Part shown: positions 1 through 8,168 of the stretch, in pieces
How the letters are laid out: each line of letters begins with the position of its first letter
Numbering within the stretch: the first letter of the stretch is position 1
From: Lysinibacillus halotolerans
GTDB taxonomy: Bacteria > Bacillota > Bacilli > Bacillales_A > Planococcaceae
Direction of reading: 5' to 3'
Length of the DNA stretch: 53,524 nt
Assembly (NCBI RefSeq): GCF_003711845.1
Contig: NZ_RHLQ01000023.1
Span: 1-53,524 of the forward strand
The notes under the pieces: generated by a model
What the model was told of the DNA's origin: nothing
The model's input: only the letters and a program-made list of their open reading frames with translations
Databases searched by the model: none
Program-made: the position numbers and the translations under genes

Positions 1-530
1 TAATTTGAATTTTGTTGTAAAAGTTCGACGTTGACGTGGCATAATAGCAGGCTCCCTTTAGGTTAGTATGTTAAGTCTACTAGCCCTTATAGTATCTGTC
101 CAACTTAGTGTAACCGATTCATATCTTTATGATACTAGGCCAGATAAAAGTAATAAGTAAAAATGCAATATATTCGTACAAAAGAATTCATTTTGATAAA
201 GTCATAGCTTAATGATATGGAGTGCATCAATTGAGAAAGAAAGACTTTCCTATTCAACGATTGAGCCAAACAAAGTTGATGTTTTGATACAGTTGAATTA
301 ATAGAACTTTAAACATTAACTTAAGCATTTAACTGATATAAATATAATTAATTGCATAAAGAATTAAAAAAGCTAAACCACAGGAATCAACTGAAGAAAT
401 TTCCTCCTTTTAGAGAGGAATCTCACCAAAAATTAAGACGGAATGATTTAAGTTCAGCCCTTAAATCCTTATATATCAGTGGTTATGTTGTAATAATAAA
501 GTGCTCAACTGGTGCCTAAGTAAAAATATC
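1..530. other. Gene-poor region at the window start
   Basis: I recognise no gene here. The longest frame that ends sensibly runs from a TTG at 352 to TAA at 519 on the plus strand (55 codons, basic and Ser-rich at its end). It stops 11 bases before the hairpin terminator at 531, but it begins straight after a stop codon, has no ribosome site and matches no family I know. It could be the 3' remnant of a decayed gene or chance. A weak 6-bp hairpin (TTCCTC/GAGGAA, 401-420) lies inside it. Confidence 0.4.
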
Positions 531-580
531 GAGGTTTCTCATTAATTCCCAGAATTTTTGAGAGACCTCATTTTATTTTA
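531..580 (+). terminator. Hairpin terminator with no clear gene upstream
   Basis: The arms GAGGTTTCTCA (531-541) and TGAGAGACCTC (559-569) pair with one G-U and are followed by an AT-rich tail, ATTTTATTTTA. The arms are the same as those of the terminator at 1180-1216. Confidence 0.6.
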
Positions 581-699
581 CGAAATAATCTTTGCTGTTA
601 AAGCTAAATGTGGAGTATGAAGCCTTCATAACAGAAAACGTATGATTGAAACAAATCAGGAAAACCTAATGGCTAAAGATGTAGAAAGGAAGATGTTTT

Positions 700-1158
700 T
701 TGAAGCATACAAAAGCCTTTTTTATTAAACTTGTTATGACCATTGGGGTTTTGTTCATCGTATTAAGTTTATTCTTTGGCGTTTCTTTTGCAGATATTCT
801 GATCATCGGTCTTATTTTAACAATTGTAGCTTTTATAGGGGATTTGTTTATTTTACCGCGAATTGGTGGGATTTCGGCGACTGGTGCAGATTTAGTACTC
901 GCCTTTTTAGTTATTTGGGCATTAGGTTCATTTTTATTCGACCCAGATATTTCAGCATTTTCAGCAGCATTATTAGCTTCTTTATTTATTGCTGGTGGTG
1001 AGTTTTATTACCATAAATATTTAATCGATCATTTATTTGAAAATGAAACGGAACGTCAAGTAATTGACCGTAAAAAGAATTTAATTACTCAAACTGAGTT
1101 TTCTGATGACTTCGATAAAGGTGTCAATTCAGAAAGACATAACAATGATCAAATATAA
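700..1158 (+). CDS. DUF2512 (YndM-like) small membrane protein
   Basis: This is a 152-residue integral membrane protein with about four hydrophobic segments in its first 105 residues and a charged cytoplasmic tail. The pattern, including an LPRIGG stretch after the second helix and an ATGADL motif, is that of the DUF2512/YndM family found in spore formers; its function is unknown. The start is TTG at 700, with AAAGGAAG (685-692) upstream; the nearby ATG at 693 is in another frame. It appears to be a single-gene unit, bounded by terminators at 531-580 and 1180-1216. Confidence 0.75.
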   Translation: MKHTKAFFIKLVMTIGVLFIVLSLFFGVSFADILIIGLILTIVAFIGDLFILPRIGGISATGADLVLAFLVIWALGSFLFDPDISAFSAALLASLFIAGGEFYYHKYLIDHLFENETERQVIDRKKNLITQTEFSDDFDKGVNSERHNNDQI

Positions 1159-1179
1159 ATGGATATAAAAGTTTTACCA

Positions 1180-1216
1180 GAGGTTTCTCATTAGATTCTT
1201 GAGAGACCTCTTTTTT
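1180..1216 (+). terminator. Rho-independent terminator after the DUF2512 gene
   Basis: GAGGTTTCTCA (1180-1190) pairs with TGAGAGACCTC (1200-1210), followed by six T. It is a near copy of the hairpin at 531-580 with a shorter loop. Confidence 0.85.
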
Positions 1217-1252
1217 ATGATTATTTTAAGTGTTCGTATTAGCTTTGCCTTA

Positions 1253-1678
1253 TTATTCTAAGCTTGTATAAGCAAGTCCTTCGTGGGTGATTGTATAAAA
1301 TAAACAGTTCCCCTTTTGAGCAAAGAAGGCGATATCTTTATCTTCAAACTCTGTCAGTTTCACTTCATTATAATAACCATTAGAGTCTTGAATATGAAAG
1401 AAGAAGCTACTATAGTTATGTAAAAATTTAAGAATTTTCTTCTCATCCTGTTCAGTATACTCGTATTTATACATGGTGGAGGATTTCCCCTTTGTAGTCG
1501 TTCCCGTCCATGATTTCACTTTCTTTTTCGTTATTAAATAAGGTTCTAAAAATTGAACTAAATCATCCTTTTCATTATCTCCATATGGGATTACTAACTC
1601 GATACATTTTGTTTTATTTTTTAATAGAGCTAGAATATTAAGAAAATCTTCCCTCTTATAAATGGGGACTTCTCTCAT
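1253..1678 (-). CDS. Hypothetical protein, 141 aa
   Basis: This is a soluble, charged 141-residue protein without signal peptide or membrane helix. It has a Lys-rich middle (around residues 50-75) and a beta-rich C-terminal half with aromatic residues (SSFFFH, FAQKGN). I do not recognise the family. An AGGTG ribosome site stands 7 bases before the ATG at 1678, so it is probably a real gene. It lies 76 bp downstream of the LuxR-type regulator on the same strand, but an intervening hairpin makes co-transcription uncertain. Confidence 0.6.
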   Translation of the reverse strand: MREVPIYKREDFLNILALLKNKTKCIELVIPYGDNEKDDLVQFLEPYLITKKKVKSWTGTTTKGKSSTMYKYEYTEQDEKKILKFLHNYSSFFFHIQDSNGYYNEVKLTEFEDKDIAFFAQKGNCLFYTITHEGLAYTSLE

Positions 1679-1723
1679 TACTTACACCTCATTCCTTAAA
1701 AAGTATAATGAACGAACTAAGAT

Positions 1724-1756
1724 AACAGCTTGTACCTAAAGCCAAGCTGTTTTTTT
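1724..1756. terminator. Hairpin with T-run on the plus strand
   Basis: AACAGCTTG (1724-1732) pairs with CAAGCTGTT (1743-1751), and seven T follow on the plus strand. The hairpin sits directly after the stop of the minus-strand regulator, but on that strand the tail is only ATCTTAGTT. It may therefore block antisense transcription better than it ends the regulator transcript. Confidence 0.6.
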
Positions 1757-2846
1757 ATGATATATATCCCATCTTAAAGGCGTTTGCTACCATTTGGGTG
1801 CGATTACGGGCGTTTAGTTTCGATAATAAATTTTGGACATAGTCTCGGATTGTATATTCGCTTAAAAATAGAAGGGAAGCAATTTCTTTATTGCTGTATC
1901 CTTCAGAGATTAAATATAAAATACTTTTTTCCTTTTCGGTCAGCGTCTCTTCATTGTCAATCCGATGGCTGGAAGGTTTTCTTGCTAAAAACATGCCTAA
2001 CCGTATTCCAGCTATTTCTAACGTATCAAGCAATGGTTTCGAGTAATCAAAAGATTCACCCTTTTGATCGAAAGTAAGCCATCCATATAATTGTTCGCGG
2101 TAAATAACCGGAATAAATATCGTGGAAGATAAATTAAAAAATTTGATCACTACATCAATGACATAGGGAGAAGGGTCTTTTACATATAAAGGCATTTTTA
2201 AGTTGAAGACGGGATGTTCTGCTGTTAATTTTCCTTTAATTCTTTGTACTAGTTCCAAATCATCACCATAAATTCCGTAAAATTCATTGGACCATGCATT
2301 ATAGGCATAGAAGCTACAACGTTTAAACTCAAAAATTTCCTTCATTTCATTCATAATAATAGGAATCTCCTCAGATCCAGAAGAGGAAATGAGTATTTCA
2401 CTAAGTTTATCTAATTTCTCAAGATAGATGGAATTTTGATTAGGCAAGCTGTTTGTCTCATCAATAGAGGCAAAGTACTGATTTGTTAAATTCGTAATTA
2501 ATTTAGATTGGAAAATAAAAATTTGTTCTGTTTCTGGATGACGTTGGTTAAAAAGTAAACGAATGATGGCTTGTTCAAAAACGGAACGGAAATAGCTTAA
2601 AAACGTTCCTGTAATTTCATACATATAAACTTGAATAAATAAATGTAATTGATTGGATAAGTCATTCGTATTTTTGACGTCAATCTGTTTTGAGATAAAT
2701 GATAGAAAGTCCTCTATAAATAAGGAGAGATTTTCCTTCTCTTTAGCAGATAGCTCTTCTGTTTGTTGAATATAGGAACGTGCATTTTGAATAATATGTG
2801 TCCGGTTAATTTTACAAAACAATACATATTGAATGGCCTTAATCAA
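1755..2846 (-). CDS. GAF-like domain LuxR-type transcriptional regulator
   Basis: This is a 363-residue DNA-binding regulator. Residues 1-140 are helical and unassigned; about 145-290 look like a GAF-type sensor fold; the last 60 residues are a LuxR/NarL helix-turn-helix (LTEKEKSILYLISEGYSNKEI, then SEYTIRDYVQNLLSKLNARN). There is no receiver domain or phosphorylatable Asp, so it probably senses a ligand directly. It is transcribed divergently from the 3-hydroxyacyl-CoA dehydrogenase gene with 123 bp between the chosen starts, which suggests, without proof, that it controls that gene. A CoA or lipid-derived effector would be reasonable but is only inference. Confidence 0.8.
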   Translation of the reverse strand: MIKAIQYVLFCKINRTHIIQNARSYIQQTEELSAKEKENLSLFIEDFLSFISKQIDVKNTNDLSNQLHLFIQVYMYEITGTFLSYFRSVFEQAIIRLLFNQRHPETEQIFIFQSKLITNLTNQYFASIDETNSLPNQNSIYLEKLDKLSEILISSSGSEEIPIIMNEMKEIFEFKRCSFYAYNAWSNEFYGIYGDDLELVQRIKGKLTAEHPVFNLKMPLYVKDPSPYVIDVVIKFFNLSSTIFIPVIYREQLYGWLTFDQKGESFDYSKPLLDTLEIAGIRLGMFLARKPSSHRIDNEETLTEKEKSILYLISEGYSNKEIASLLFLSEYTIRDYVQNLLSKLNARNRTQMVANAFKMGYIS

Positions 2847-2969
2847 CTTTTAAGCCCCCTATAAATGTAGGTATATTTTCTACTATAATACCTCATTTTA
2901 AGGGTTATCTGTATGTGGTGAAAGGTTTAAAATAAAATTATTAAATCTAATATATGAGGAGAAATGATA

Positions 2970-3860
2970 ATGAATCTTCAAAATGTAACCGTTGCTGGAA
3001 GTGGCGTATTGGGTAGTCAAATTGCATTCCAAAGTGCATTTTTTGGATATGCCGTAACTGTTTATGATATTAATGACGAAGCAATTAATAATGCGAAAGA
3101 ACGTTTTACGAAATTAAAAGGTGTATACGGTGAATACTTTAACGACATGGAAAAAGCAGAAGCTGCTCTAAACCGATTAGTTTATAGCACAGATTTAGCG
3201 GAAGCAGTAAAAGACGCTGATTTAGTAATTGAAGCTGTTCCAGAAGTAACTGAAATTAAAACAAATTTCTATAAAAATTTAGGCGAAGTTGCACCAGAAA
3301 AAACAATTTTCGCATCAAACTCTTCTACAATGTTACCAAGCCAATTTGCAGAGTTTACAGGACGTCCAGAGAAGTTTTTAAATCTTCACTTTGCTAATGA
3401 AATTTGGAAAAACAATACAGCTGAAGTGATGGGGCACCCAGGTACAGATGCAAAATATGCTGATATCGTTGAGGAATTTGCCCGTACAATTGGTATGATT
3501 CCATTCCGTTTGCATAAAGAACAACCAGGCTATATTTTAAACTCATTGTTAGTACCATTTTTAGATGCTGCAATGGATTTATGGGTGAAAGATGTGGCAG
3601 ATCCTCATACAATCGATAAAAACTGGATGATTTCTACTGGAGCTCCTACAGGTCCATTTGCGATTTTAGATGTAGTTGGAATGACAACTCCTTATAACCT
3701 TAATTTAGCAAAAGCTGAAAAAGGTGCTCCATATGCAAAAGCAATTGCAGAAAAATTAAAAACAGAATATATCGACCAAGGGAAAATGGGTGTAAGTAGT
3801 GGAGAAGGATTCTATAAATATCCAAACCCAGCTTATGCTGATCCAGACTTTTTAAAATAA
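2970..3860 (+). CDS. 3-hydroxyacyl-CoA (3-hydroxybutyryl-CoA) dehydrogenase family
   Basis: This NAD(P)-dependent oxidoreductase interconverts 3-hydroxyacyl-CoA and 3-oxoacyl-CoA. An N-terminal Rossmann fold has the dinucleotide motif GSGVLGSQIA and an acidic residue (YD) at the end of beta-2. The SNSSTM stretch and a His in LHFAN match the active-site region, although the usual HFxNP proline is absent. A C-terminal helical domain begins near PGYILNSLL. At 296 residues it has the usual short-chain family length (about 280-300). I chose ATG 2970, 8 bases after AGGAG (2957-2961), because ATG 2964 is too close to that site. It is divergent from the LuxR-type regulator. Confidence 0.85.
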   Translation: MNLQNVTVAGSGVLGSQIAFQSAFFGYAVTVYDINDEAINNAKERFTKLKGVYGEYFNDMEKAEAALNRLVYSTDLAEAVKDADLVIEAVPEVTEIKTNFYKNLGEVAPEKTIFASNSSTMLPSQFAEFTGRPEKFLNLHFANEIWKNNTAEVMGHPGTDAKYADIVEEFARTIGMIPFRLHKEQPGYILNSLLVPFLDAAMDLWVKDVADPHTIDKNWMISTGAPTGPFAILDVVGMTTPYNLNLAKAEKGAPYAKAIAEKLKTEYIDQGKMGVSSGEGFYKYPNPAYADPDFLK

Positions 3861-3883
3861 AATTAAGAAGATAACGTTGATTG

Positions 3884-3922
3884 GCCAGCTATCTGTATTT
3901 ATACAGTAGCTGGCTTTTTTTT
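3884..3922 (+). terminator. Rho-independent terminator after the dehydrogenase
   Basis: GCCAGCTA and TAGCTGGC form a GC-rich stem with an inner CTGT/ACAG extension, followed by eight T (3915-3922). Confidence 0.92.
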
Positions 3923-3944
3923 GAGAAGTTGTAAGAAATGTATT

Positions 3945-4010
3945 CAATATCTTGTAATACAAGATATTGTTTGGTATGATAAATTCAATACCTTGCAATA
4001 CAAGTTAATT
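3945..4010 (+). promoter_or_regulatory. padR promoter with two dyad operators
   Basis: The first operator, CAATATCTTG-TAATA-CAAGATATTG (3945-3969), is a perfect 10-bp inverted repeat. A second copy, CAATACCTTG-CAATA-CAAG (3986-4004), keeps the CTTG(T/C)AATACAAG core. A promoter fits between them: -35 TTGTAA (3952-3957, inside the first operator), 17 bp, -10 TATGAT (3975-3980). The second operator covers the expected start of transcription. This geometry suggests autorepression by PadR. Confidence 0.7.
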
Positions 4011-4026
4011 TGAAGAGGTGAATTAT

Positions 4027-4347
4027 TTGTCTTCAACTCAAATGTTAAAAGGCATTATAGATGGCTGTATATTAGCTATCATCCATAAAAAAGAAGTATA
4101 TGGCTATGAACTTGCAGAAAAACTAGAGGAATTTGGATTCGAATCCTTTAGTGAAGGGACGATTTATCCACTGTTATTACGCATGCAAAAAGAAGAACTA
4201 GTAACGTCGACATTAAAAAATTCAACTGCAGGTCCAAAAAGAAAATATTATTCGTTAACTGAAAAGGGTAAGGAGGAGCTACGACACTTTATTACGAGAT
4301 GGGAAAAGCTACAATTTAGTGTAAATGCAGTGTTGCGTGAAGAATAG
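4027..4347 (+). CDS. PadR-family transcriptional regulator
   Basis: This is a 106-residue winged-helix regulator of the short PadR subfamily-2 type. The recognition region (YGYELAEKLEEFGFESFSEG) is followed by the diagnostic GTIYPLLLRMQKEELV and the wing (GPKRKYYSLTEKGKEEL). It normally represses itself and a neighbouring membrane gene. I chose TTG 4027, 8 bases after GAAGAGG (4012-4018); the GTG at 4018 overlaps that ribosome site. The HAAS-domain gene follows 28 bp downstream, the usual PadR partner, but it is frameshifted here. Confidence 0.88.
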   Translation: MSSTQMLKGIIDGCILAIIHKKEVYGYELAEKLEEFGFESFSEGTIYPLLLRMQKEELVTSTLKNSTAGPKRKYYSLTEKGKEELRHFITRWEKLQFSVNAVLREE

Positions 4348-4375
4348 CATATTTAATCGAGAGGAATGAAAATAA

Positions 4376-5120
4376 ATGGATAGGGAACAGAAGTTATCAA
4401 AGAAAAGTCAATTATTTTTAGAAAACTTAAATGTTTATTTATTTTCTAGTGGTAAAGATGAAGGGCAAATTAATTGAATTAGAAGATCATTTAATGGAGG
4501 CAGAGGCTAAAGGGAAAACCGTCGATCATATTGTCGGACAATCACCAAAAGTTTATATGAAATCGTTATCGCAGGAAATGACGACAGATTTTAAAACTAT
4601 CTATAAATATTTGTTTATGATCATATTGGGAGTGCTTTCTTATACGGTGCTAATAGATGCCATTCAAGGGCCTATATCATACTCATTATTTGAATTAATA
4701 GGAGTAATTTTAATTAGTCTTATAATGGTTCTTGCCATTAGCGTTGTCTTGAAGTATATTGCTGCTAATAATGTATCAAAAATGAAGGAATTTGGACTTT
4801 ATTACTTCATGAGCTGGTTATCGGTTGCTCTTTTTGTAGCACTCATTTATTTTAATGACTTAATGAATACACCTATACTACATTTTGGTGAAATGGGTAC
4901 AGTCATTACAGTCATTATAACGTTACTCTTTTTAATTGGATTTTCCCTATGGTCTAAAACGTGGCTATTAGTTATTGTGTTAGCTCTTCTAGTAATACCA
5001 GATTTTCTTTTTAAATTTATCGAGATTCATACAAATATACAATTTTTATTAACTTCAATCATTCCATTTGGTGGTATTGCCATTTATTTATTTTTTTATG
5101 CACGAAGTCAAATGAAATAA
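4376..5120 (+). pseudogene. HAAS-domain membrane protein gene with a frameshift
   Basis: The gene appears to begin at ATG 4376, behind GAGAGG (4359-4364), and encodes the start of a HAAS domain (LSKKSQLFLENLNVYLFSSGK). That frame stops at TGA 4475-4477 after 33 codons. The rest of the domain (ELEDHLMEAEAKGKTVDHI) and about six membrane helices continue in another frame to 5120. Skipping one base, T4475, joins the halves smoothly. Such proteins are partners of PadR regulators; function is poorly known. The join is a few residues shorter than I expect for the family, so a small deletion is also possible. Alternatives are a sequencing error, true loss of function or a recoding event at AAT-TGA. 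Confidence 0.75.
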
Positions 5121-5137
5121 TAAATAGGATAAATAAA

Positions 5138-5200
5138 AACTGTACAAAAAAGAACTGTCTAACATTTACAAGACAGTTCAAATTTTTGTACAGCTTTTTT
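5138..5200. terminator. Long bidirectional terminator
   Basis: CTGTACAAAAAAGAACTGTCT (5140-5160) folds back on AGACAGTTC...TTGTACAG (5171-5193). Six T follow on the plus strand and an A-run precedes it, so it can serve both the HAAS gene and the convergent TetR gene. Confidence 0.9.
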
Positions 5201-5209
5201 ATAGAAGGA

Positions 5210-6109
5210 TTATTTCTTTGTTTCTCTTTTCATATGCAAATAACGCCAAATGGTGATCGATATTTCATGCGCTTCCGCTTCATGGGATGTACCACGGAAG
5301 GATTTGTTAAATGCTGACAGAATGGCTTGCATTATGTGAATATGTTCATTCTCTTTATCAAGTTCCTTCAATAAATATTTCGTATATTCCATTCCGCTTT
5401 CTGGATCCTCAGGTGTCAATCTATCTAAAAAGCCTTGAAGTTGTTCAAGCAGTGCCTCTTTTTGGATGACTTTTTGTTTTATTTTTAGTTGTAATGCTTG
5501 AATTACTTCAGATGTAATTAAAATATGCTGTGATTTTAGTTGCCGTTCGATTATCGCATCGACATGATTCATGACTACTTGTACAACTTCTTCTGGTGTA
5601 GCGGATTGTTTTTTTCTTGCCATTGTTAATACTCTTAATGATTGTTGGATCATTCCTAGTGCCTGGACTGCGCATTCATAAGAAATCTCCCGAACGCCTT
5701 CACCATAAACGTCGATTAAACGACTAGCAAGCCAGTTTAATTCAGCTATCATATGTTTTTCAAGTACTTTTTTTAATTCGGCATCCGTATTTCCAACTAA
5801 TGATTCGAAGATTTGTACTAAGTTTCGTTTACGATTTACGTGGGTAAGAATGGCAATTTGTTTAATTAATATTTCTTTATCCGATGGATCTTGATTTAAG
5901 GCCATTTCATACCGTGAGCTTACTGTTTCTTCTCGTGTTTCTTCTAAAATAGCGATCAAACATTCATTTTTAGAGCCAAAATGATTATAAAAAGTTCCCT
6001 TCGATACATTTGCAGTAGAGATTATGTCAATAATAGAAGTATCATTAAAACCTTTTTCAATAAAAAGTTGACGTGCAGCATGAATGATCTGCCGTTTTCT
6101 TTTATTCAT
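5210..6109 (-). CDS. TetR/AcrR-family repressor with extended C-terminus
   Basis: This is a 299-residue regulator. The N-terminal helix-turn-helix is typical (IIHAARQLFIEKGFNDTSI, then NVSKGTFYNHFGSKNECL). It is about 100 residues longer than a standard TetR protein, with an extra helical region from about residue 200. That length resembles YerO-type regulators that govern multidrug or lipopeptide efflux. I chose ATG 6109 because AGGTGA lies just before it; an upstream TTG at 6145 sits inside a palindrome and lacks a ribosome site. It is divergent from the MFS pump, its likely target. Confidence 0.85.
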   Translation of the reverse strand: MNKRKRQIIHAARQLFIEKGFNDTSIIDIISTANVSKGTFYNHFGSKNECLIAILEETREETVSSRYEMALNQDPSDKEILIKQIAILTHVNRKRNLVQIFESLVGNTDAELKKVLEKHMIAELNWLASRLIDVYGEGVREISYECAVQALGMIQQSLRVLTMARKKQSATPEEVVQVVMNHVDAIIERQLKSQHILITSEVIQALQLKIKQKVIQKEALLEQLQGFLDRLTPEDPESGMEYTKYLLKELDKENEHIHIMQAILSAFNKSFRGTSHEAEAHEISITIWRYLHMKRETKK

Positions 6110-6133
6110 ATTTTCACCTAGTTCTTGTCGATT

Positions 6134-6152
6134 TTTATACTTCAAGTATAAA
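6134..6152. promoter_or_regulatory. Probable TetR operator palindrome
   Basis: TTTATACTT-C-AAGTATAAA is a perfect 9-bp inverted repeat with a one-base centre. It sits 25 bp upstream of the TetR start, in the divergent space shared with the MFS gene, as expected for an autoregulated operator. Confidence 0.6.
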
Positions 6153-6199
6153 TTGAAAACACTTTCATTTCAACGTTTCAGTGAACAAATATTTTTATG

Positions 6200-6228
6200 T
6201 TGAAAAAAATGGACTATGGGTATAAAAT
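6200..6228 (+). promoter_or_regulatory. Promoter of the MFS transporter gene
   Basis: -35 TTGAAA (6200-6205), 17-bp spacer and -10 TAAAAT (6223-6228), with the ATG 50 bp further on. The imperfect dyad elements TTTCA/TGAAA upstream (around 6161-6200) could be further operator sequence. Confidence 0.55.
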
Positions 6229-6277
6229 GTATTTCGGGGATTGAAATGAATAATGAGAGAGAGATGAAAAATAGATT

Positions 6278-7804
6278 ATGGGTAATGAGCAAATATTGAA
6301 AAAGCCACCTTATCTAATGATTGGTATTCTTTTTGTAGGTGCTTTTGTTGCTTTTCTAAATAATACTTTATTAAACGTAGCACTTCCTACCATTATGGTA
6401 GATTTAAAAGTCGAATATACTACGGTACAGTGGTTAACCACTGGATATATGTTAGTGAGTGGGGTATTAATTCCTGCGTCAGCCTTTTTAATCACTCGTT
6501 TTAAAACAAGACCATTGTTTATTTTTGCAATGAGTGTTTTTGCGATTGGTACACTATTAGCTGCAATCGCTCCTAATTTTGGTGTATTACTAGCGGGGAG
6601 AATGATTCAAGCGGTTGGATCTTCTGTTATGGCACCGATTTTAATGAACGTTATGTTAATTAGTTTCCCAGTTGAAAAACGTGGGTCTGCAATGGGTGTT
6701 TTCGGTTTAGTTATGGTTGCTGCACCAGCAATCGGTCCAACATTATCTGGTTGGATTGTAGAACATTATGATTGGCGCGTACTATTTGAAATGATTTTAC
6801 CAATCGCCATCATTAGTTTATTACTAAGTATTTGGAAATTAGAAAATGTCTTACCTAACAAAAAAGTAACATTAGACTACTTATCAATTGTACTTTCAAC
6901 AATCGGTTTTGGTGGTATTTTATACGGATTTAGTACAGCGGGAAGCCATGGTTGGACAGATCCAATTGTTATTACAACAATTGTCGTTGGTGTTATTGGT
7001 GTTATTTTATTCGTCGTTCGTCAATTGAAAATTGAAAAACCAGTATTAAGTATGGAAATCTTTAAATCACCGTTATTCGCATTGTCTGCGATTATTAGTG
7101 CAGTATTAGCAATGGCGATGATGGGTGGTATGATTTTAACACCGGCTTATGTTCAAAATATTCGTGGTATCGAACCATTCGAATCCGGCTTAATGATGTT
7201 ACCTGGTGCGATTGTTATGGCCATTATGTCACCAATTACTGGTCGTTTATTTGACAAATTTGGACCAAGAATTTTAGCGATGATTGGTCTGACGATTACA
7301 GCAATTTCAACATACTATTTATCTGAATTACAAGTTGATTCAACATACTTCTATATTATTTTTGTTTATACAATTCGTATGGTCGGTATTTCATTAGTAA
7401 TGATGCCAATTATGACAAATGGTTTAAACTCATTACCATTGCGCTTAAATCCACATGGTACAGCAGCAAACAATACGATTCAACAAGTTGCTGGTTCTAT
7501 TGGAACAGCCGTTTTAGTCGCAATTATGAATGCGAGAACAACAGCTACTGGCGAAGATTTAGCAGCACAAGCACAGGCAAATGCTACTGGTCCGATGTCA
7601 GAAGAGCAAATGGCAACATTACAAGCACAAATTACACAACAAGCATTATTAGATGGAATTCAGTATTCATTTGTAATCGCAGCAATTATTACAGTTGTTG
7701 CCCTAGTGTTATCATTCTTCTTAAGACGTGCTAAAAGCCCTGAAGCGGTCGCTGCGAATGATAAAGCACTTAAAGATGCGAATGTATCAAAAGCAAATGT
7801 GTAA
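6278..7804 (+). CDS. MFS drug transporter, DHA2 (14-helix) family
   Basis: This 508-residue proton-coupled efflux pump is of the EmrB/QacA type. It has about 14 hydrophobic segments, NNTLLNVALPTI in helix 1, WLTTGYMLVSG in helix 2, and the motif-C region MVAAPAIGPTLSGWIVEHYDWR typical of the DHA2 antiporters. The ATG is preceded by a purine-rich run (GAGAGAGAG, 6255-6263) at an unusually long distance. The TetR repressor is encoded divergently with a palindrome between them, the classical arrangement for inducible drug efflux. The substrate cannot be told from sequence. Codon use is rather uniform and AT-rich, consistent with good expression. Confidence 0.88.
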   Translation: MGNEQILKKPPYLMIGILFVGAFVAFLNNTLLNVALPTIMVDLKVEYTTVQWLTTGYMLVSGVLIPASAFLITRFKTRPLFIFAMSVFAIGTLLAAIAPNFGVLLAGRMIQAVGSSVMAPILMNVMLISFPVEKRGSAMGVFGLVMVAAPAIGPTLSGWIVEHYDWRVLFEMILPIAIISLLLSIWKLENVLPNKKVTLDYLSIVLSTIGFGGILYGFSTAGSHGWTDPIVITTIVVGVIGVILFVVRQLKIEKPVLSMEIFKSPLFALSAIISAVLAMAMMGGMILTPAYVQNIRGIEPFESGLMMLPGAIVMAIMSPITGRLFDKFGPRILAMIGLTITAISTYYLSELQVDSTYFYIIFVYTIRMVGISLVMMPIMTNGLNSLPLRLNPHGTAANNTIQQVAGSIGTAVLVAIMNARTTATGEDLAAQAQANATGPMSEEQMATLQAQITQQALLDGIQYSFVIAAIITVVALVLSFFLRRAKSPEAVAANDKALKDANVSKANV

Positions 7805-7837
7805 AAATAAATAAGTTATACTAATATCTATAAATAA

Positions 7838-7866
7838 AAGTCGTCTCTTCGTGAGGCGACTTTTTC
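7838..7866 (+). terminator. Terminator after the MFS gene
   Basis: AAGTCGTCTC-TTCG-TGAGGCGACTT, a stem with a G-U pair and a TTCG tetraloop, followed by a T-run. Confidence 0.88.
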
Positions 7867-8168
7867 TTTACATCCTTTTGGTTTATAATTCTATGTTTTA
7901 ATGTTTAAAAATAGTTTTAAAACATTATGGTACAAATTAAATACTATTCTTTCAGCGATTACGGTGGTTAATCGTGAGTAACATTTTGATAAATAAATCT
8001 TATAACTTGTATAAAAATAGGGCTGGTGTTAAATTTGTACTCATAAATCAGCTTTTATAGGATGGATAGACTAATTAAAAAATTATGAATGAAATGATAA
8101 TATTATTGATAGTTTCCTTAAGTGAAAAATATTTTGAGATACTAAAACCTATTTGGGAGGTGTTTAGT

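Noticed and set aside
6143-6145. TTG start for the TetR gene at 6145
   Set aside because: It lies in the centre of the palindrome and has no ribosome site; ATG 6109 has AGGTGA and yields the usual TetR N-terminus.
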